Assembly: GCF_014650455.1 (NCBI RefSeq)
Contig: NZ_BMUZ01000011.1
Coordinates: forward strand, 248,001 to 312,000
Source of the DNA: Streptomyces xanthochromogenes
GTDB lineage: Bacteria > Actinomycetota > Actinomycetes > Streptomycetales > Streptomycetaceae
Reading direction: 5' to 3'
Length of the DNA stretch: 64,000 nt
Numbering within the stretch: the first letter of the stretch is position 1; every line of letters starts with the position of its first letter. The position numbers were made by a program, and so were the translations under genes. Positions 51,522 to 60,461 of the stretch are shown here, piece by piece. The notes below the pieces were generated by a model, which ran no database searches, had not been told where the DNA came from, and was given only the letters and a program-made list of their open reading frames with translations.

Positions 51522-52927
51522 CCTCCCCGGCCTCCCCGCCCCCTGCGGCCTCCCCCAACTCCCCCTCCGCTCCCGCCCCTTCCGGCCCCACCCTCACCCC
51601 CTCTCCTGTCGACGAGCACGTCCCGCTGGGACGGCTCGCGCCGCTCGCCCTGCAGCACGTGCTCGCCATGGTCGCGGCCCCCGTGTCCACCGTCTTCCTC
51701 ACGGCGACCGCCCTGCGTCTGCCGCCCGCGAGCACCGCGTCCCTGCTCAGCGCGGTGCTGGTGCTGTGCGGCGCCGGGTCGCTCCTCCAGTCGCTCGGCG
51801 TCTGGAAGTTCGGCGCGCGGCTGCCGTTCGTGATGCTGCCCGGCGGGGCGGCCGCGGCACTGTTCCTCCAGATCGCCCGCGACCACGGCCCGGCGGTGGC
51901 GAGCGGTTCGGTGCTGCTCGCCGCCGCGCTGCTCTTCGCCGTACTGCCCCTGTACGCCCGGGTGGTCCGGCTCTTCCCGCCGCTCGTGATGGGAGTGACC
52001 GTCCTCCTCATCGGGATCTCCATGGTCAAGGTCGCCGCCCAGCTCGTCACCGGCCCCAGCGGCACGGCCGCCCCGCGCGCGGTACTGCTCGCCGCGGTGA
52101 CCGTCGCCGCGACGGTCCTGGCCCACCTCGTGCTGCGCGGGGTGTGGCGGCGCACGGCCGTCCTCATCGGCATGGCGGTGGGCACGCTCGTCGCGGTGGC
52201 CACGGGGCTCGGCACGTTCACCCCGGCCGCCGGCTCCGGCTTCTCGCTGCCGGACCTCTTCCCCTACGGCACACCGGAGTTCGACCCCCTGGCGGCCCTG
52301 CCGCTCCTCGTGTTCAGCCTCACCACGCTGGCCGAGATCACCGGCCAGACCGTCCTGAGCAGCGAGACCGCGGGCCGGACACCCGACCCCGGGCGCGACG
52401 TGCCGAAGGTGGCCCGCGCGGACGCGCTCGTCTCCCTCGTCGGCGCGCTGTTCGGCACGTCCCTGATGGTGACCAGCTCCGAGAACATCGGGATCGGCCG
52501 CCTCACCGGGGTGCGCAGCCGCTATGTGACGGCGGCGGCCGGGGCACTCCTCGTCGTCGCCGGGCTGCTCTCCCCGCTCTCCCGGCTGGTGGCCGGGCTG
52601 CCCCCGGCGGTCGTCGGCGGCTCGGCGCTCGTCGTGTACGCCGTCATCGCCGTCATGGGCGTGGAGATGCTGGCCCGCGCCGAGCTCGGTGAGCGCTCCA
52701 ACTCCCTCGTCGCGGCACTGGCGTTGGCGGCCGGCCTGCTGCCGCTGCTCGCACCCGCCCTCTACAACGGATTCCCCGGCTGGGTCCGGACCGTCGCGGG
52801 CAGCGGAGTGGTCGCCGGGACACTCGCCGCCGTCCTGCTGCACGCCCTGTTCACCACGTCCCTGCGCGACAACGACGTCGCCGCTACGCGCCCGGGACCC
52901 GGAGGGCGTCGACGGGGCGCCACCTGA
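51518..52927 (+). CDS. NCS2-family purine/uracil-type permease
   Basis: This 469-residue membrane protein of the nucleobase-ascorbate transporter family has about 12-14 hydrophobic segments. It shows the family's LALQHVLAMVAAPVSTV opening and the TSSENIGIGRLTGVRSRYV signature near residue 315. The first ~30 residues are a Pro/Ser/Ala-rich tail. Members carry xanthine, uric acid, uracil or related heterocycles with a cation. It is translationally coupled to the ASST-fold gene and shares the XRE-cupin-linked promoter, so the pair probably takes up and processes one compound. Confidence 0.9.
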   Translation: MTSPASPPPAASPNSPSAPAPSGPTLTPSPVDEHVPLGRLAPLALQHVLAMVAAPVSTVFLTATALRLPPASTASLLSAVLVLCGAGSLLQSLGVWKFGARLPFVMLPGGAAAALFLQIARDHGPAVASGSVLLAAALLFAVLPLYARVVRLFPPLVMGVTVLLIGISMVKVAAQLVTGPSGTAAPRAVLLAAVTVAATVLAHLVLRGVWRRTAVLIGMAVGTLVAVATGLGTFTPAAGSGFSLPDLFPYGTPEFDPLAALPLLVFSLTTLAEITGQTVLSSETAGRTPDPGRDVPKVARADALVSLVGALFGTSLMVTSSENIGIGRLTGVRSRYVTAAAGALLVVAGLLSPLSRLVAGLPPAVVGGSALVVYAVIAVMGVEMLARAELGERSNSLVAALALAAGLLPLLAPALYNGFPGWVRTVAGSGVVAGTLAAVLLHALFTTSLRDNDVAATRPGPGGRRRGAT

Positions 52928-52945
52928 TGGGGCAAGGTCTGGGGT

Positions 52946-54919
52946 GTGCCCTCACTTCCTCAACAGCCGCTTCCGTCCCCGTCGCGGCCCAGGCCGCCCG
53001 CCGGACACATGATCGTCAGCGGCGACGGCGCCCTGGCCCACCGCCTCGCCGGTGAACTACGCGACGTGTACGGGGAGTTGGTGGTCCTCGTCGTACCACC
53101 GGCCGACGGGACTCCCGCGTCCCGGCTCCCGACGGGCGGCCGGGGCAGGGCCTCCGCGCTCCTGGGCCGCGTGTCCTCGGCGATGCTGCGCACCCCGGCC
53201 CCCGGGCCGAACGGGATCGGCGACACCCGGCTCGTGGAGGCGGTGGAGCCCGGCGACGAGGCGCTGGTCGAGGCCGGCATCGAGCTGGCCGCGGCCGTCG
53301 CGCTGGTGCACCGCGACGACGAGACGAACATCCGCGCCGCCCTCACCGCCCGGCGTCTCAATCCGCGCGTCCGGCTCGTCATCCGCCTCTACAACCGCAA
53401 ACTCGGCCAGTATCTGCAGGAGTTGCTCGACCAGGCCGCGGCCCTCACCACGCCCGGCCCGGACCCGGGCGCCCCGGAGGCCTCCACCACGGTCCTGTCC
53501 GACGCCGACACCGCGGCGCCCGCCCTTGCGGCGACCGCGCTCGCGGGCACCAGCAAGGTCGTGCACGCCGACGGGGTGCTGCTGCGGGCCGGGCAGCGGC
53601 CGCCGCCCCGCCCCGGCGAGGTCACCGACCCCGGACTGTGCACCCTGGCCCTCCTGTCGTCGACCACCAACGACCCCGCGGGAGCGGAGGGTTCGGACCG
53701 CAGCGGCTCGGAAGGGCCCCGGCTGCTCCCCGACGAGCGCTCGATGGACGAGGCCGGCCACCGCGGCCGCGTTGTCCTGGAGACCGTCACCTACACCGGA
53801 CCCGCCCGGTCGCCGGGCCGCCTCACCGATCTGAGCGCACCGCTGGGCAGGCTGTTCTCGCGGCGCCTTCGCTGGTCGCTCGCCGGAATCGTCGCCTCCG
53901 TCCTGGCGCTCGCCATCGCGACGTGCCTCACCACCGGCGCCGATCCGCTGCACGCCGCCTATCTGACGCTGCTCGACATCTTCGCCATCGACGACCCGGC
54001 CAAGGGCCAGCCGGTGGGGCGTCAGATCCTCCAACTCCTTTCCGGTCTCGTGGGGTTGCTGCTGCTGCCCATTCTGGTCGCCGCCGTCCTGGAGGGGCTC
54101 GGCACCTTCCGCAACGCCTCCGCACTGCCCCGGCCCCCGCGCGGACTCTCGGGCCACGTGGTACTGCTCGGCATGGGCAAGATCGGTGCGCGCGTCCTGG
54201 TACGGCTGCGTGAACTCGACATCCCCGTCGTGTGCGTCGAGGCCGACCCCGAGGCCCGCGGCATAGCGCTCGCCAGACGCCTTCGGGTCCCCACCGTCAT
54301 CGGTGACGTCACCCAGGAGGGGCTTCTCGAATCGGCGCGCATCCACCGGGCGCACGCCCTGCTCGCGCTGACCAGCTCGGACACCACCAACCTCGAAGCC
54401 GCCCTGTACGCCCGGTCGGTGAAGCCCGATCTGCGGGTGGTGATGCGGCTCTACGACGACGACTTCGCGACCGCCGTTCACCGCACGCTGCGCGCCGCCC
54501 ACCCCGGGGCCCTCACCCGCAGCCGCAGCGTCTCGCACCTGGCGGCCCCGGCCTTCGCCAGCGCCATGATGGGCCGTCAGATCCTGGGCGCCATACCGGT
54601 GGAGCGCAAGGTGCTGCTCTTCGCCGCCGTCGACGTGGCGGGCCATCCACAGCTGGAGGGCCGCACGGTCGAGGAGGCGTTCCGCGAGGGTGCCTGGCGG
54701 GTCCTCGCGCTCGACACGTCCTCGCCCGCCGACCGGGTGCCCGATCTGGGCGCCGCCCGTCGGGGCCGGGCGGGCTCGCCCGGGGACCTGGTGTGGCAGG
54801 TGCCGGCCGGCTATGTGCTGCGGCCCGAGGACCGGGTCGTGCTCGCCGCGACCCGGCGGGGCCTGGCCGAACTACTCGGCCGCCGGCCGGCGTCCCGGGT
54901 GGCGCAGCGGCCCCGGTGA
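52946..54919 (+). CDS. Two-RCK (TrkA-N) channel-like protein
   Basis: This 657-residue protein has an N-terminal TrkA-N/RCK-like domain (residues ~22-240). A short membrane module follows: two hydrophobic helices around residues 312-330 and 355-380, with a pore-loop-like DPLHAAYLTLLDIFAI between them. A second TrkA-N domain follows, with a proper GHVVLLGMGKIGARVLVRLRE nucleotide-binding motif (~405) and a TrkA-C end. The canonical K+ filter TVGYG is absent. The N-terminal domain has lost the full GxGxxG (IVSGDGALAHR). It may gate ions in response to nucleotides, as RCK domains do. GTG 52946 is probable but not certain; MIVSGDGA is a later option. Confidence 0.8.
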   Translation: MPSLPQQPLPSPSRPRPPAGHMIVSGDGALAHRLAGELRDVYGELVVLVVPPADGTPASRLPTGGRGRASALLGRVSSAMLRTPAPGPNGIGDTRLVEAVEPGDEALVEAGIELAAAVALVHRDDETNIRAALTARRLNPRVRLVIRLYNRKLGQYLQELLDQAAALTTPGPDPGAPEASTTVLSDADTAAPALAATALAGTSKVVHADGVLLRAGQRPPPRPGEVTDPGLCTLALLSSTTNDPAGAEGSDRSGSEGPRLLPDERSMDEAGHRGRVVLETVTYTGPARSPGRLTDLSAPLGRLFSRRLRWSLAGIVASVLALAIATCLTTGADPLHAAYLTLLDIFAIDDPAKGQPVGRQILQLLSGLVGLLLLPILVAAVLEGLGTFRNASALPRPPRGLSGHVVLLGMGKIGARVLVRLRELDIPVVCVEADPEARGIALARRLRVPTVIGDVTQEGLLESARIHRAHALLALTSSDTTNLEAALYARSVKPDLRVVMRLYDDDFATAVHRTLRAAHPGALTRSRSVSHLAAPAFASAMMGRQILGAIPVERKVLLFAAVDVAGHPQLEGRTVEEAFREGAWRVLALDTSSPADRVPDLGAARRGRAGSPGDLVWQVPAGYVLRPEDRVVLAATRRGLAELLGRRPASRVAQRPR

Positions 54920-54968
54920 GGGCGGCTCACCGGCTCAACGCCCGACGGCGGAACCGAGGACACCCCCG

Positions 54969-55021
54969 CAGCCCGATGTCGCGACCGCGGACGGCTCACA
55001 GCCCGATGTCGCGGCTGCGGA
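54969..55021. repeat. Direct repeat duplicating the end of lysA
   Basis: CAGCCCGATGTCGCG-A-C-C-GCGGA (54969-54991) and the matching block at 54999-55021 are 23 bp long with two mismatches, at a period of 30 bp. The second block holds the last codons of lysA (RSRDIGL); the first lies just past the stop, a remnant of a duplicated 3' end. Confidence 0.85.
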
Positions 55022-56336
55022 AGTCGTCGAGCGACTCGCGGCGCACGAGGAGGCGGGCGTGCCCGTCCGCGACGGCGACCACCGGGGGCCGGCCCACCAT
55101 GTTGTAGCCGGACGCCATGGACAGCTGATAGGCCCCGGCCACCGGCACCGCGAGCAGATCACCGGGGTGGATGTCGCCCGGCAGGTCCACCCCGGAGGCC
55201 AGGACGTCACCCGCCTCGCAGTGCCGTCCCACGACGGTCGCCCTGCTGGGCGGGGCGGTCGAGGCCCGCCCGATGAGACGAGGCGCGTAGCGCACCCCGT
55301 ACAGGGCGGGTCGCGGGTTGTCGCTCATGCCGCCGTCGACCGCGACGAAGAGGTTGTCCCCGGTGCGCTTGACGGCGAGCACCCGGTACAGCGCGACACC
55401 CGCCGGCCCGGCCACGGCGCGGCCCGGCTCGACGAGCAGCCGGGGCACCGCGAGGGAGGCCGCCGCGCAGCTCTCGACGAGTTCGGTTCGCATCCGGCGG
55501 GCCAGCGTCGTGATGTCGAGCGCGTCCTCGCCGGGCCGGTAGGCGACGCCGTGGCCGCCGCCCATGTCCAGCTCCGGCAGCACCACGCCGTGGGCGTCAC
55601 GGATGCGGGCCATCAGGCCGACCATCCGGCGCACCGCCGACAGATAGGGCTTGACCGTGGTGATCTGTGAACCCAAATGGCAGTGCAGGCCGGTCAGTTC
55701 GAGCTGGGGCCGGCCCAGGATGCGGGCGATGGCGTGCTGCGCGTGGCCGTCGGTGAGGGAGAGCCCGAACTTCTGGTCGTCGGTCCCGGTACGGATCTTG
55801 TCGTGGCCGCCCGCGCTGATACCGGGCACCACCCGGACCATCACCTTCTGGTGACCGCCCGGGCCGACCGCGGCGGCGAGCCGGGCGATCTCGGAGGGGC
55901 TGTCGATGACGATGCGTCCGACGCCGAGGCGCAGCGCGGCCTCGATGTCGTGCGGGGACTTGGCATTGCCGTGCAGCACGATGCGGTCGGCCGGGAACCC
56001 GGCGGTGACGGCGAGTTCGAGCTCACCGGCCGAGCACACGTCGAGGCCGAGCCCCTCGTCCCGCACCCAGTGGGCCATGGCACGGCACAGGAACGCCTTG
56101 GCGGCGTACAGCACTTCGGCCTCGGGGAAGGCGCTGCGATAGGTGCGGCAGCGTTCGCGCACCTCGCCCTCGTCCAGCACATAGGCGGGCGTGCCGAAGC
56201 GTTCGGCGATCTCGGTGAGCGCGACGGCGCCGACCGCCAGGCCGCCGTGGCCCAGCCGGGAGGTGGAGGCCGGCCACACGGAAAGGTCGTCCGGAGTGTG
56301 GGCGGGGGCGGCGGCCGGCAGGTTCAAGGTGGTCAT
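54996..56336 (-). CDS. lysA: Diaminopimelate decarboxylase (LysA family)
   Basis: This 446-residue PLP enzyme removes CO2 from meso-diaminopimelate to make lysine. It shows VLYAAKAFLCRAMAHW with the PLP Lys, LTGLHCHLGSQI, ELDMGGGHGVAY for phosphate binding and VGRHCEAGDVLASGVDLPG at the active site. Its divergence from a typical lysA neighbourhood (no thrB, argS or hom) suggests a second copy. ATG 56336 has AAGGAG at 9 bases; another ATG at 56432, also with a good GGAGG, would add 32 residues in the same frame. Its 3' end is duplicated just past the stop. Confidence 0.88.
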   Translation of the reverse strand: MTTLNLPAAAPAHTPDDLSVWPASTSRLGHGGLAVGAVALTEIAERFGTPAYVLDEGEVRERCRTYRSAFPEAEVLYAAKAFLCRAMAHWVRDEGLGLDVCSAGELELAVTAGFPADRIVLHGNAKSPHDIEAALRLGVGRIVIDSPSEIARLAAAVGPGGHQKVMVRVVPGISAGGHDKIRTGTDDQKFGLSLTDGHAQHAIARILGRPQLELTGLHCHLGSQITTVKPYLSAVRRMVGLMARIRDAHGVVLPELDMGGGHGVAYRPGEDALDITTLARRMRTELVESCAAASLAVPRLLVEPGRAVAGPAGVALYRVLAVKRTGDNLFVAVDGGMSDNPRPALYGVRYAPRLIGRASTAPPSRATVVGRHCEAGDVLASGVDLPGDIHPGDLLAVPVAGAYQLSMASGYNMVGRPPVVAVADGHARLLVRRESLDDFRSRDIGL

Positions 56337-56872
56337 GGCCAGGTGCTCCTTGTCGGGCGATCCACCGGGTGGGCGCGTCGGCGCGGCGTGCCCCGGGTTC
56401 CGGGACGCCGTCGCGGCGACGGGCTGTGCCATGGGATGCCTCCGGGAGGATCCGCGCGGTGGGTGGGGCGGCCCCGGCACGGGGAGGCGGGCCGGGGCAC
56501 GTCGGCGACGCTACGCCCGAGCGTGCCGGCCGCCCGGCGTCCTGACGCGATGCTGACGGCGAGCGCGCACTCACTGATGCGACGCTGACGCCGAACGCGC
56601 GCGGGGAGTGCTTTCCTTGCCCGACAGGGGCGCAGCCCTCGTGCCTCCGGCGGGGGCCGGGCGGGGCGCCGTTGTCCAGCCCGGGGCGACGCGCTCGCCT
56701 CTTGGGGGGCGACTCTTACCTCGACGCGAACGGGGTACCCATGTCCTTACGGCAAAGCGAAAGCAAAGGCACCGCACCCCACCTCACTGCCCAGCGCAGT
56801 GCCCCGCACCAGTCGGCCTCGCCGTTTCGTCGGACCCGAGGCCCGGCACCCGCCGTCGGAACGGAGCCCGAT
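56337..56872. other. 536-bp region between divergent lysA and GNAT genes
   Basis: The region holds an alternative lysA start at 56432 with its own ribosome site and a pair of near-identical 27-bp blocks (56542-56568 and 56574-56600, four mismatches, 32-bp period). It also holds an in-frame upstream extension for the GNAT gene (ATG 56741) that I consider doubtful. No other gene is supported. Confidence 0.55.
56542..56600. repeat. Pair of 27-bp direct repeats between lysA and the GNAT gene
   Basis: CTGACGCGATGCTGACGGCG... and CTGATGCGACGCTGACGCCG... differ at 4 of 27 positions and are spaced by three helical turns. This arrangement suits binding of a regulator to one face of DNA. Confidence 0.6.
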
Positions 56873-57676
56873 GTGATCGAACTCTCCTTGCCTCAACTCA
56901 CCGCCCACGTAGCCCGGTTGAACGCGACGGAGCCAGGCCCCTCGGCGCTGGCAGAACACGTGCTGACCACCGGGAACGGGCACGCCCTGGCCGACCGCGC
57001 CACGCGCCCGCGCGCACTCGCCCTGGACTGCGCCCGCCATGTGCTGCTGCGCGGCGACCCCGACGCGCTCGACCCGGCGGACCTCGCCCCCCTGGCCCAC
57101 CGCTACATCGACGCCCCGGCCCCCTTCCTGCCGGTGCTCGGCGCCGCCTTCGACCACGTGGTGCCGCGCGAGCGCCTCGTCTATGTGCGCCAGCAGGCCA
57201 CGACTGCCCCGCGTCCGCCGCGCACGGTGACGATCCGGCCGCTGACCTCGTCCGACGCGCCCGCGCTCGTCGTCCTGCCCGCGGAATCGGCCTGGATCCA
57301 CGCGAGTTGGGGCGGGCCCTCGGGGCTCGGACGGTCCGGGCACGCCTGGGGCGCCTTCGCCCAGGGCAGACTCCTGGCCCTCGCCTGCACGTACTTCCGC
57401 GGCGGCGCCTACGAGGACATCGCCGTGCTCGCCCGTCCCGGGCGGCGCCACCAACGCCTCGCTCTGCACTGCGTGCTGGCACTGAGCCGCGACATCGCGA
57501 CCCGGGGGCGCGGGGTGAGCTGGACCTGCTCCCGCCACGACCGTCCGAGCCGGCTGCTCGCCTGGACGGCCGGATTCCGCCTGGCGCACGAGTACGTCCA
57601 CTACGCGAGCGGCGCGGCGGTCGCGGAGGGCGACCGCCTGCCCGACGGCTGCCGGGGTCCGGCCCGCGCCGGTTAG
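56873..57676 (+). CDS. GNAT-family acetyltransferase-like protein
   Basis: This protein of about 267 residues has a helical N-terminal half (QLTAHVARLNATEPGPSALAEHVL ... LGAAFDHVVPRERLVYVR) and a C-terminal GNAT-like half. The latter has the RPLTSSDAPALVVL opening, EDIAVLARPGRRHQRLALHCVLAL as the acetyl-CoA-binding strand-helix, and WTAGFRLAHEYVHY at the end. It resembles Streptomyces proteins annotated as N-acetyltransferases of unknown substrate. GTG 56873 was chosen because the conserved sequence begins there (IELSLPQL); ATG 56741 would add 44 low-complexity residues. Confidence 0.7.
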   Translation: MIELSLPQLTAHVARLNATEPGPSALAEHVLTTGNGHALADRATRPRALALDCARHVLLRGDPDALDPADLAPLAHRYIDAPAPFLPVLGAAFDHVVPRERLVYVRQQATTAPRPPRTVTIRPLTSSDAPALVVLPAESAWIHASWGGPSGLGRSGHAWGAFAQGRLLALACTYFRGGAYEDIAVLARPGRRHQRLALHCVLALSRDIATRGRGVSWTCSRHDRPSRLLAWTAGFRLAHEYVHYASGAAVAEGDRLPDGCRGPARAG

Positions 57677-57705
57677 CCGGGGCCCGGCGGGGGCACTCGT
57701 GCGGC

Positions 57706-58098
57706 ATGAGCGTACCCAAGACCAGCATCCTCGTACTGGACTGTGCCGAGCCCGTCGAACTGGCCGAGTTCTACGCCAACTTGCTCGGCGGTGAGACCAG
57801 GACCGCCGAGAACCCGGACTTCGTCGAGGTCGTCGGCGGCAACGGCGTCCATCTGGCGATCCGCCGCGATCACGGGTACGCGCCGCCGAGCTGGCCGCGT
57901 CCCGAGGACTCGCAGCAGGCGCACCTCAGGATCGTCGTGGCGCTCGGCGACATGGACGCCGCCGAGCGCGAGGTGATCACCCTGGGCGGCATGCCGGTCG
58001 ACACCAAGGACAACAACGGGCCGCGCGACGAACGCGTCTACGCCGACCCGGCCGGCCACTCCTTCACGCTCGCCGTGTCGGCCGAGCGCTCCAAGTAG
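57706..58098 (+). CDS. VOC-family (glyoxalase-like) protein
   Basis: This 130-residue protein has two beta-alpha-beta-beta-beta modules: ILVLDCAEPVELAEFYANLLGG with PDFVEVVGGNGVHLAI, and LRIVVALGDMDAAEREVITLGG with VYADPAGHSFTLAV. These form the VOC metal-binding fold found in glyoxalases, dioxygenases and drug-binding proteins. The final GHSFTL segment fits the family. The substrate is unknown. It lies 29 bp after the GNAT gene and may be co-transcribed with it. Confidence 0.88.
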   Translation: MSVPKTSILVLDCAEPVELAEFYANLLGGETRTAENPDFVEVVGGNGVHLAIRRDHGYAPPSWPRPEDSQQAHLRIVVALGDMDAAEREVITLGGMPVDTKDNNGPRDERVYADPAGHSFTLAVSAERSK

Positions 58099-58231
58099 TC
58101 CGGCCCGGAGCCCTGCCGGGCGTCCTCTTCGCAGGTCGCGGTCCCGGGGACCGCGGCTTCCGGGACCGGACGGAGCCCCGCCGGCGCCCCCTCCCCTGGC
58201 GCCGCGCGGGCCGCGCCCCCAGACTGGCGGC

Positions 58232-58696
58232 ATGGCAGGAAAGCGCAGCGCGGGGCTGCTGTTGTACCGCAGGGCGGCGGGCGGCCTCGAAGTGCTGGTC
58301 GGGCACATGGGCGGGCCGTTCCACGCCGGGCGCGACGCCGGGTCCTGGTCGATCCCCAAGGGTGAGTACGGCCCGGAGGAGCGGCCCGAGGCCGCGGCCC
58401 GGCGCGAGTTCGAGGAGGAGCTCGGGCTGCCGGCGCCCGAGGGCGCCCGGGTGCCGCTGGGCGAGATCGTGCAGCGCTCCGGGAAGACCGTGACGGCGTG
58501 GGCGGTGGAGGGCGACCTGGATCCGGCGGACGCGGTGCCGGGCACGTTCACCATGGAGTGGCCGCGCGGTTCGGGCACCCTGCGCGAGTTCCCGGAGATG
58601 GACCGCTTCGCCTGGCTGACCCCCGAGGCCGCGGCGCCCCTGCTCATCAAGGGCCAACAGGCCTTCCTGGAACGACTCGTGGCACATCTGGCCTAG
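58232..58696 (+). CDS. Nudix hydrolase
   Basis: This 154-residue protein contains a full Nudix box, GEYGPEERPEAAARREFEEELG (about residues 47-68, GX5EX7REUXEEXGU), so it should hydrolyse a nucleoside diphosphate linked to another group. The opening RSAGLLLYRRAAGGLEVLVGHMGG and the later AVEGDLDP ... TMEWPRGSG are typical of the Streptomyces NUDIX group without further domains. It is a single gene; the substrate is unknown. Confidence 0.92.
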   Translation: MAGKRSAGLLLYRRAAGGLEVLVGHMGGPFHAGRDAGSWSIPKGEYGPEERPEAAARREFEEELGLPAPEGARVPLGEIVQRSGKTVTAWAVEGDLDPADAVPGTFTMEWPRGSGTLREFPEMDRFAWLTPEAAAPLLIKGQQAFLERLVAHLA

Positions 58697-58793
58697 CCGT
58701 TTCCTCGCCCACATGCGTCCGGGCCCCCTGTGCGAGCCGGTTCGCCCCCTCGCCGTTCGTCCGGCCCTACCGACGTTCCCAGCAAGCTCATGG

Positions 58794-58816
58794 CTTAATT
58801 TAGGGCATGAGTTAAG
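58794..58816. promoter_or_regulatory. CTTAA-N13-TTAAG inverted repeat upstream of the ROK gene
   Basis: AT-rich inverted repeat 64-86 bp before the ROK start. ROK repressors often bind AT-rich palindromes near their own genes, so autoregulation is likely. Confidence 0.5.
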
Positions 58817-58879
58817 ACCAGGGACAAGGGCGCGGCACCGGCTCTCGCACCGGTATGTTGCACGCAGGGAGGGAGCCAC

Positions 58880-60193
58880 ATGGCCACACCGAACAGAAGG
58901 ACCGTCCGCGACCTGCGCCGCGACAACCGCAGCGCGGTCCTGCGGCGGTTGTACTTCGACGGTCCGATGAGCCGCCAGGCGCTCGGACCAGCCACCGGGC
59001 TGAGTTCAGGGTCCATCAGCAACGTCGTCGCCGAACTCGTCGCCGACGGTCTCCTGGAGGACGCCGGAGTGGTGGACTCCGACGGCGGGCGGCCGCGGAC
59101 CCTGCTCCGGGTCGCCCCCGACTGCGGCCACCTCATCGGTGTGGACGTCGGCGAGACCCGGGTCAGGGTCGAGCTGTTCGACCTGGTTCTGCGTGAACTC
59201 GCGCGCGTGGAGCTGTCGTTGGACGTGGGCGGCTACGACGTCGACCACATCGTGGGCCACATTCGTGAGGGTGTCGCGGCCGTGCTGCGCGAGAGCGGTC
59301 TCGATCCGGCGCGGCTGCTCGGCGTGGGCGTAGGCGTGCCGGGCATCGTCGACCGCAGCTCCCCCGACGGAGCCGTGGTGCACGGCCAGACCATCGGCTG
59401 GGACGCGGTGCCCCTGGAGTCCCTGTTGCGGGAGAGCCTCCAACTGCCCCCAGAAACACGCTACTTCATCGAGAACGGCGCCAAGACGCTGGGCCAGGCG
59501 GAGCTGTGGTTCGGCGGTGGCCGGGGGGCGTCCGACGCGGTGATCGTCCTGTTCGGCTCCGGCGTCGGCGCCTGCATCGTCTCGGGCGGCGCGATCTACG
59601 GGGGCGCGCACAGCAGCGCCGCCGAGTGGGGCCACACCACCGTGCACGTACGGGGGCGGCGCTGCCGGTGCGGTGCGCTCGGCTGCCTGGAGGCCTACGC
59701 GGGGGCCGAGGCGCTCATCCAGCGCTGGCGCGAGGCGGGGGCCGAACTGCCCCGCGACGCCGGGGAGGAGGCGGCGCTCACCGCGCTGCTCGCCGCCGCC
59801 TACCCCGCGGACCGGAACGTCACCGCGAACCCGGTCGCGCTCGCGGTGATCGAGGAGACCGCCGAGTACCTGGGCGCGGGCCTGTCCGATCTGATCAACC
59901 TCTACAACCCCGAGCGCATCCTCATCGGCGGCTGGGCCGGGCTCCAACTCGGCCCGCACATGCTGGAGTCGGTGCGTCGGCACGCCACCGCCTACGCCCT
60001 GCGCCACCCGGCGGAGCGGGTCACCATCGAGCTCGGCCGGCTCGGCCCGGACGCGGTGACCGTGGGCGCGGCCACCCTCCCCCTGGCCGGCTTCTTCGCC
60101 CGGGGCGGCCATCGCGCGCCCGCCACCGAACCGGAGACGTCCACGGAAAAGGCTGCCTGGCGCACCGCGGTGGAGGAGCGCGCGGCCCGCTGA
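58880..60193 (+). CDS. ROK-family transcriptional regulator
   Basis: This 437-residue protein has an N-terminal winged helix (VRDLRRDNRSAVLRRLYFDG, SRQALGPATGLSSGSISNVVAELV) followed by a ROK sugar-kinase-like domain (IGVDVGETRVRVELFD, VGVGVPGIVDRSS, the zinc motif CRCGALGCLEAY at about residues 261-272, and LYNPERILIGG). In Streptomyces such proteins repress sugar uptake and catabolism genes. No sugar transporter is adjacent, so its targets lie elsewhere. A T-rich terminator follows. Confidence 0.92.
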   Translation: MATPNRRTVRDLRRDNRSAVLRRLYFDGPMSRQALGPATGLSSGSISNVVAELVADGLLEDAGVVDSDGGRPRTLLRVAPDCGHLIGVDVGETRVRVELFDLVLRELARVELSLDVGGYDVDHIVGHIREGVAAVLRESGLDPARLLGVGVGVPGIVDRSSPDGAVVHGQTIGWDAVPLESLLRESLQLPPETRYFIENGAKTLGQAELWFGGGRGASDAVIVLFGSGVGACIVSGGAIYGGAHSSAAEWGHTTVHVRGRRCRCGALGCLEAYAGAEALIQRWREAGAELPRDAGEEAALTALLAAAYPADRNVTANPVALAVIEETAEYLGAGLSDLINLYNPERILIGGWAGLQLGPHMLESVRRHATAYALRHPAERVTIELGRLGPDAVTVGAATLPLAGFFARGGHRAPATEPETSTEKAAWRTAVEERAAR

Positions 60194-60319
60194 CCCGCCT
60201 GCGCCGTATTCACGCCGACGATCTCCGCATTCGACCGGAATAAGCATTCCCATAAGTCGTGCTTTTAGGATCCAATAGCTTTGCGGTCAGTTTGAATTGA
60301 GTCTGTTCTGCGCTGCACC

Positions 60320-60352
60320 AAAACCGCCTCGACCTGCGTCGGGGCGGTTTTT
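60320..60352 (+). terminator. Rho-independent terminator with T-tract
   Basis: The stem AAAACCGCC/GGCGGTTTT encloses an inner CGAC-CTGC-GTCG hairpin and is followed by a run of T (GGTTTTT). This classical form is rare in Streptomyces. It lies 127 bp after the ROK stop and 110 bp before the encapsulin start, so it ends the ROK transcript and could also act as an attenuator. Confidence 0.85.
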
Positions 60353-60461
60353 CATGCCCTCTGCGGCGCATTTTCAGGACTGCCAGAGGCACATGCCCCT
60401 TGTGGCACCGGAATTCCAGGAACACGATCGGTTCTCGTCCAACCCCGACGTGGAGGTACCG

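Noticed and set aside
56741..56872. N-terminal extension of the GNAT protein from ATG 56741
   Set aside because: The added residues are low-complexity and family-like sequence starts at IELSLPQL; kept only as an alternative.
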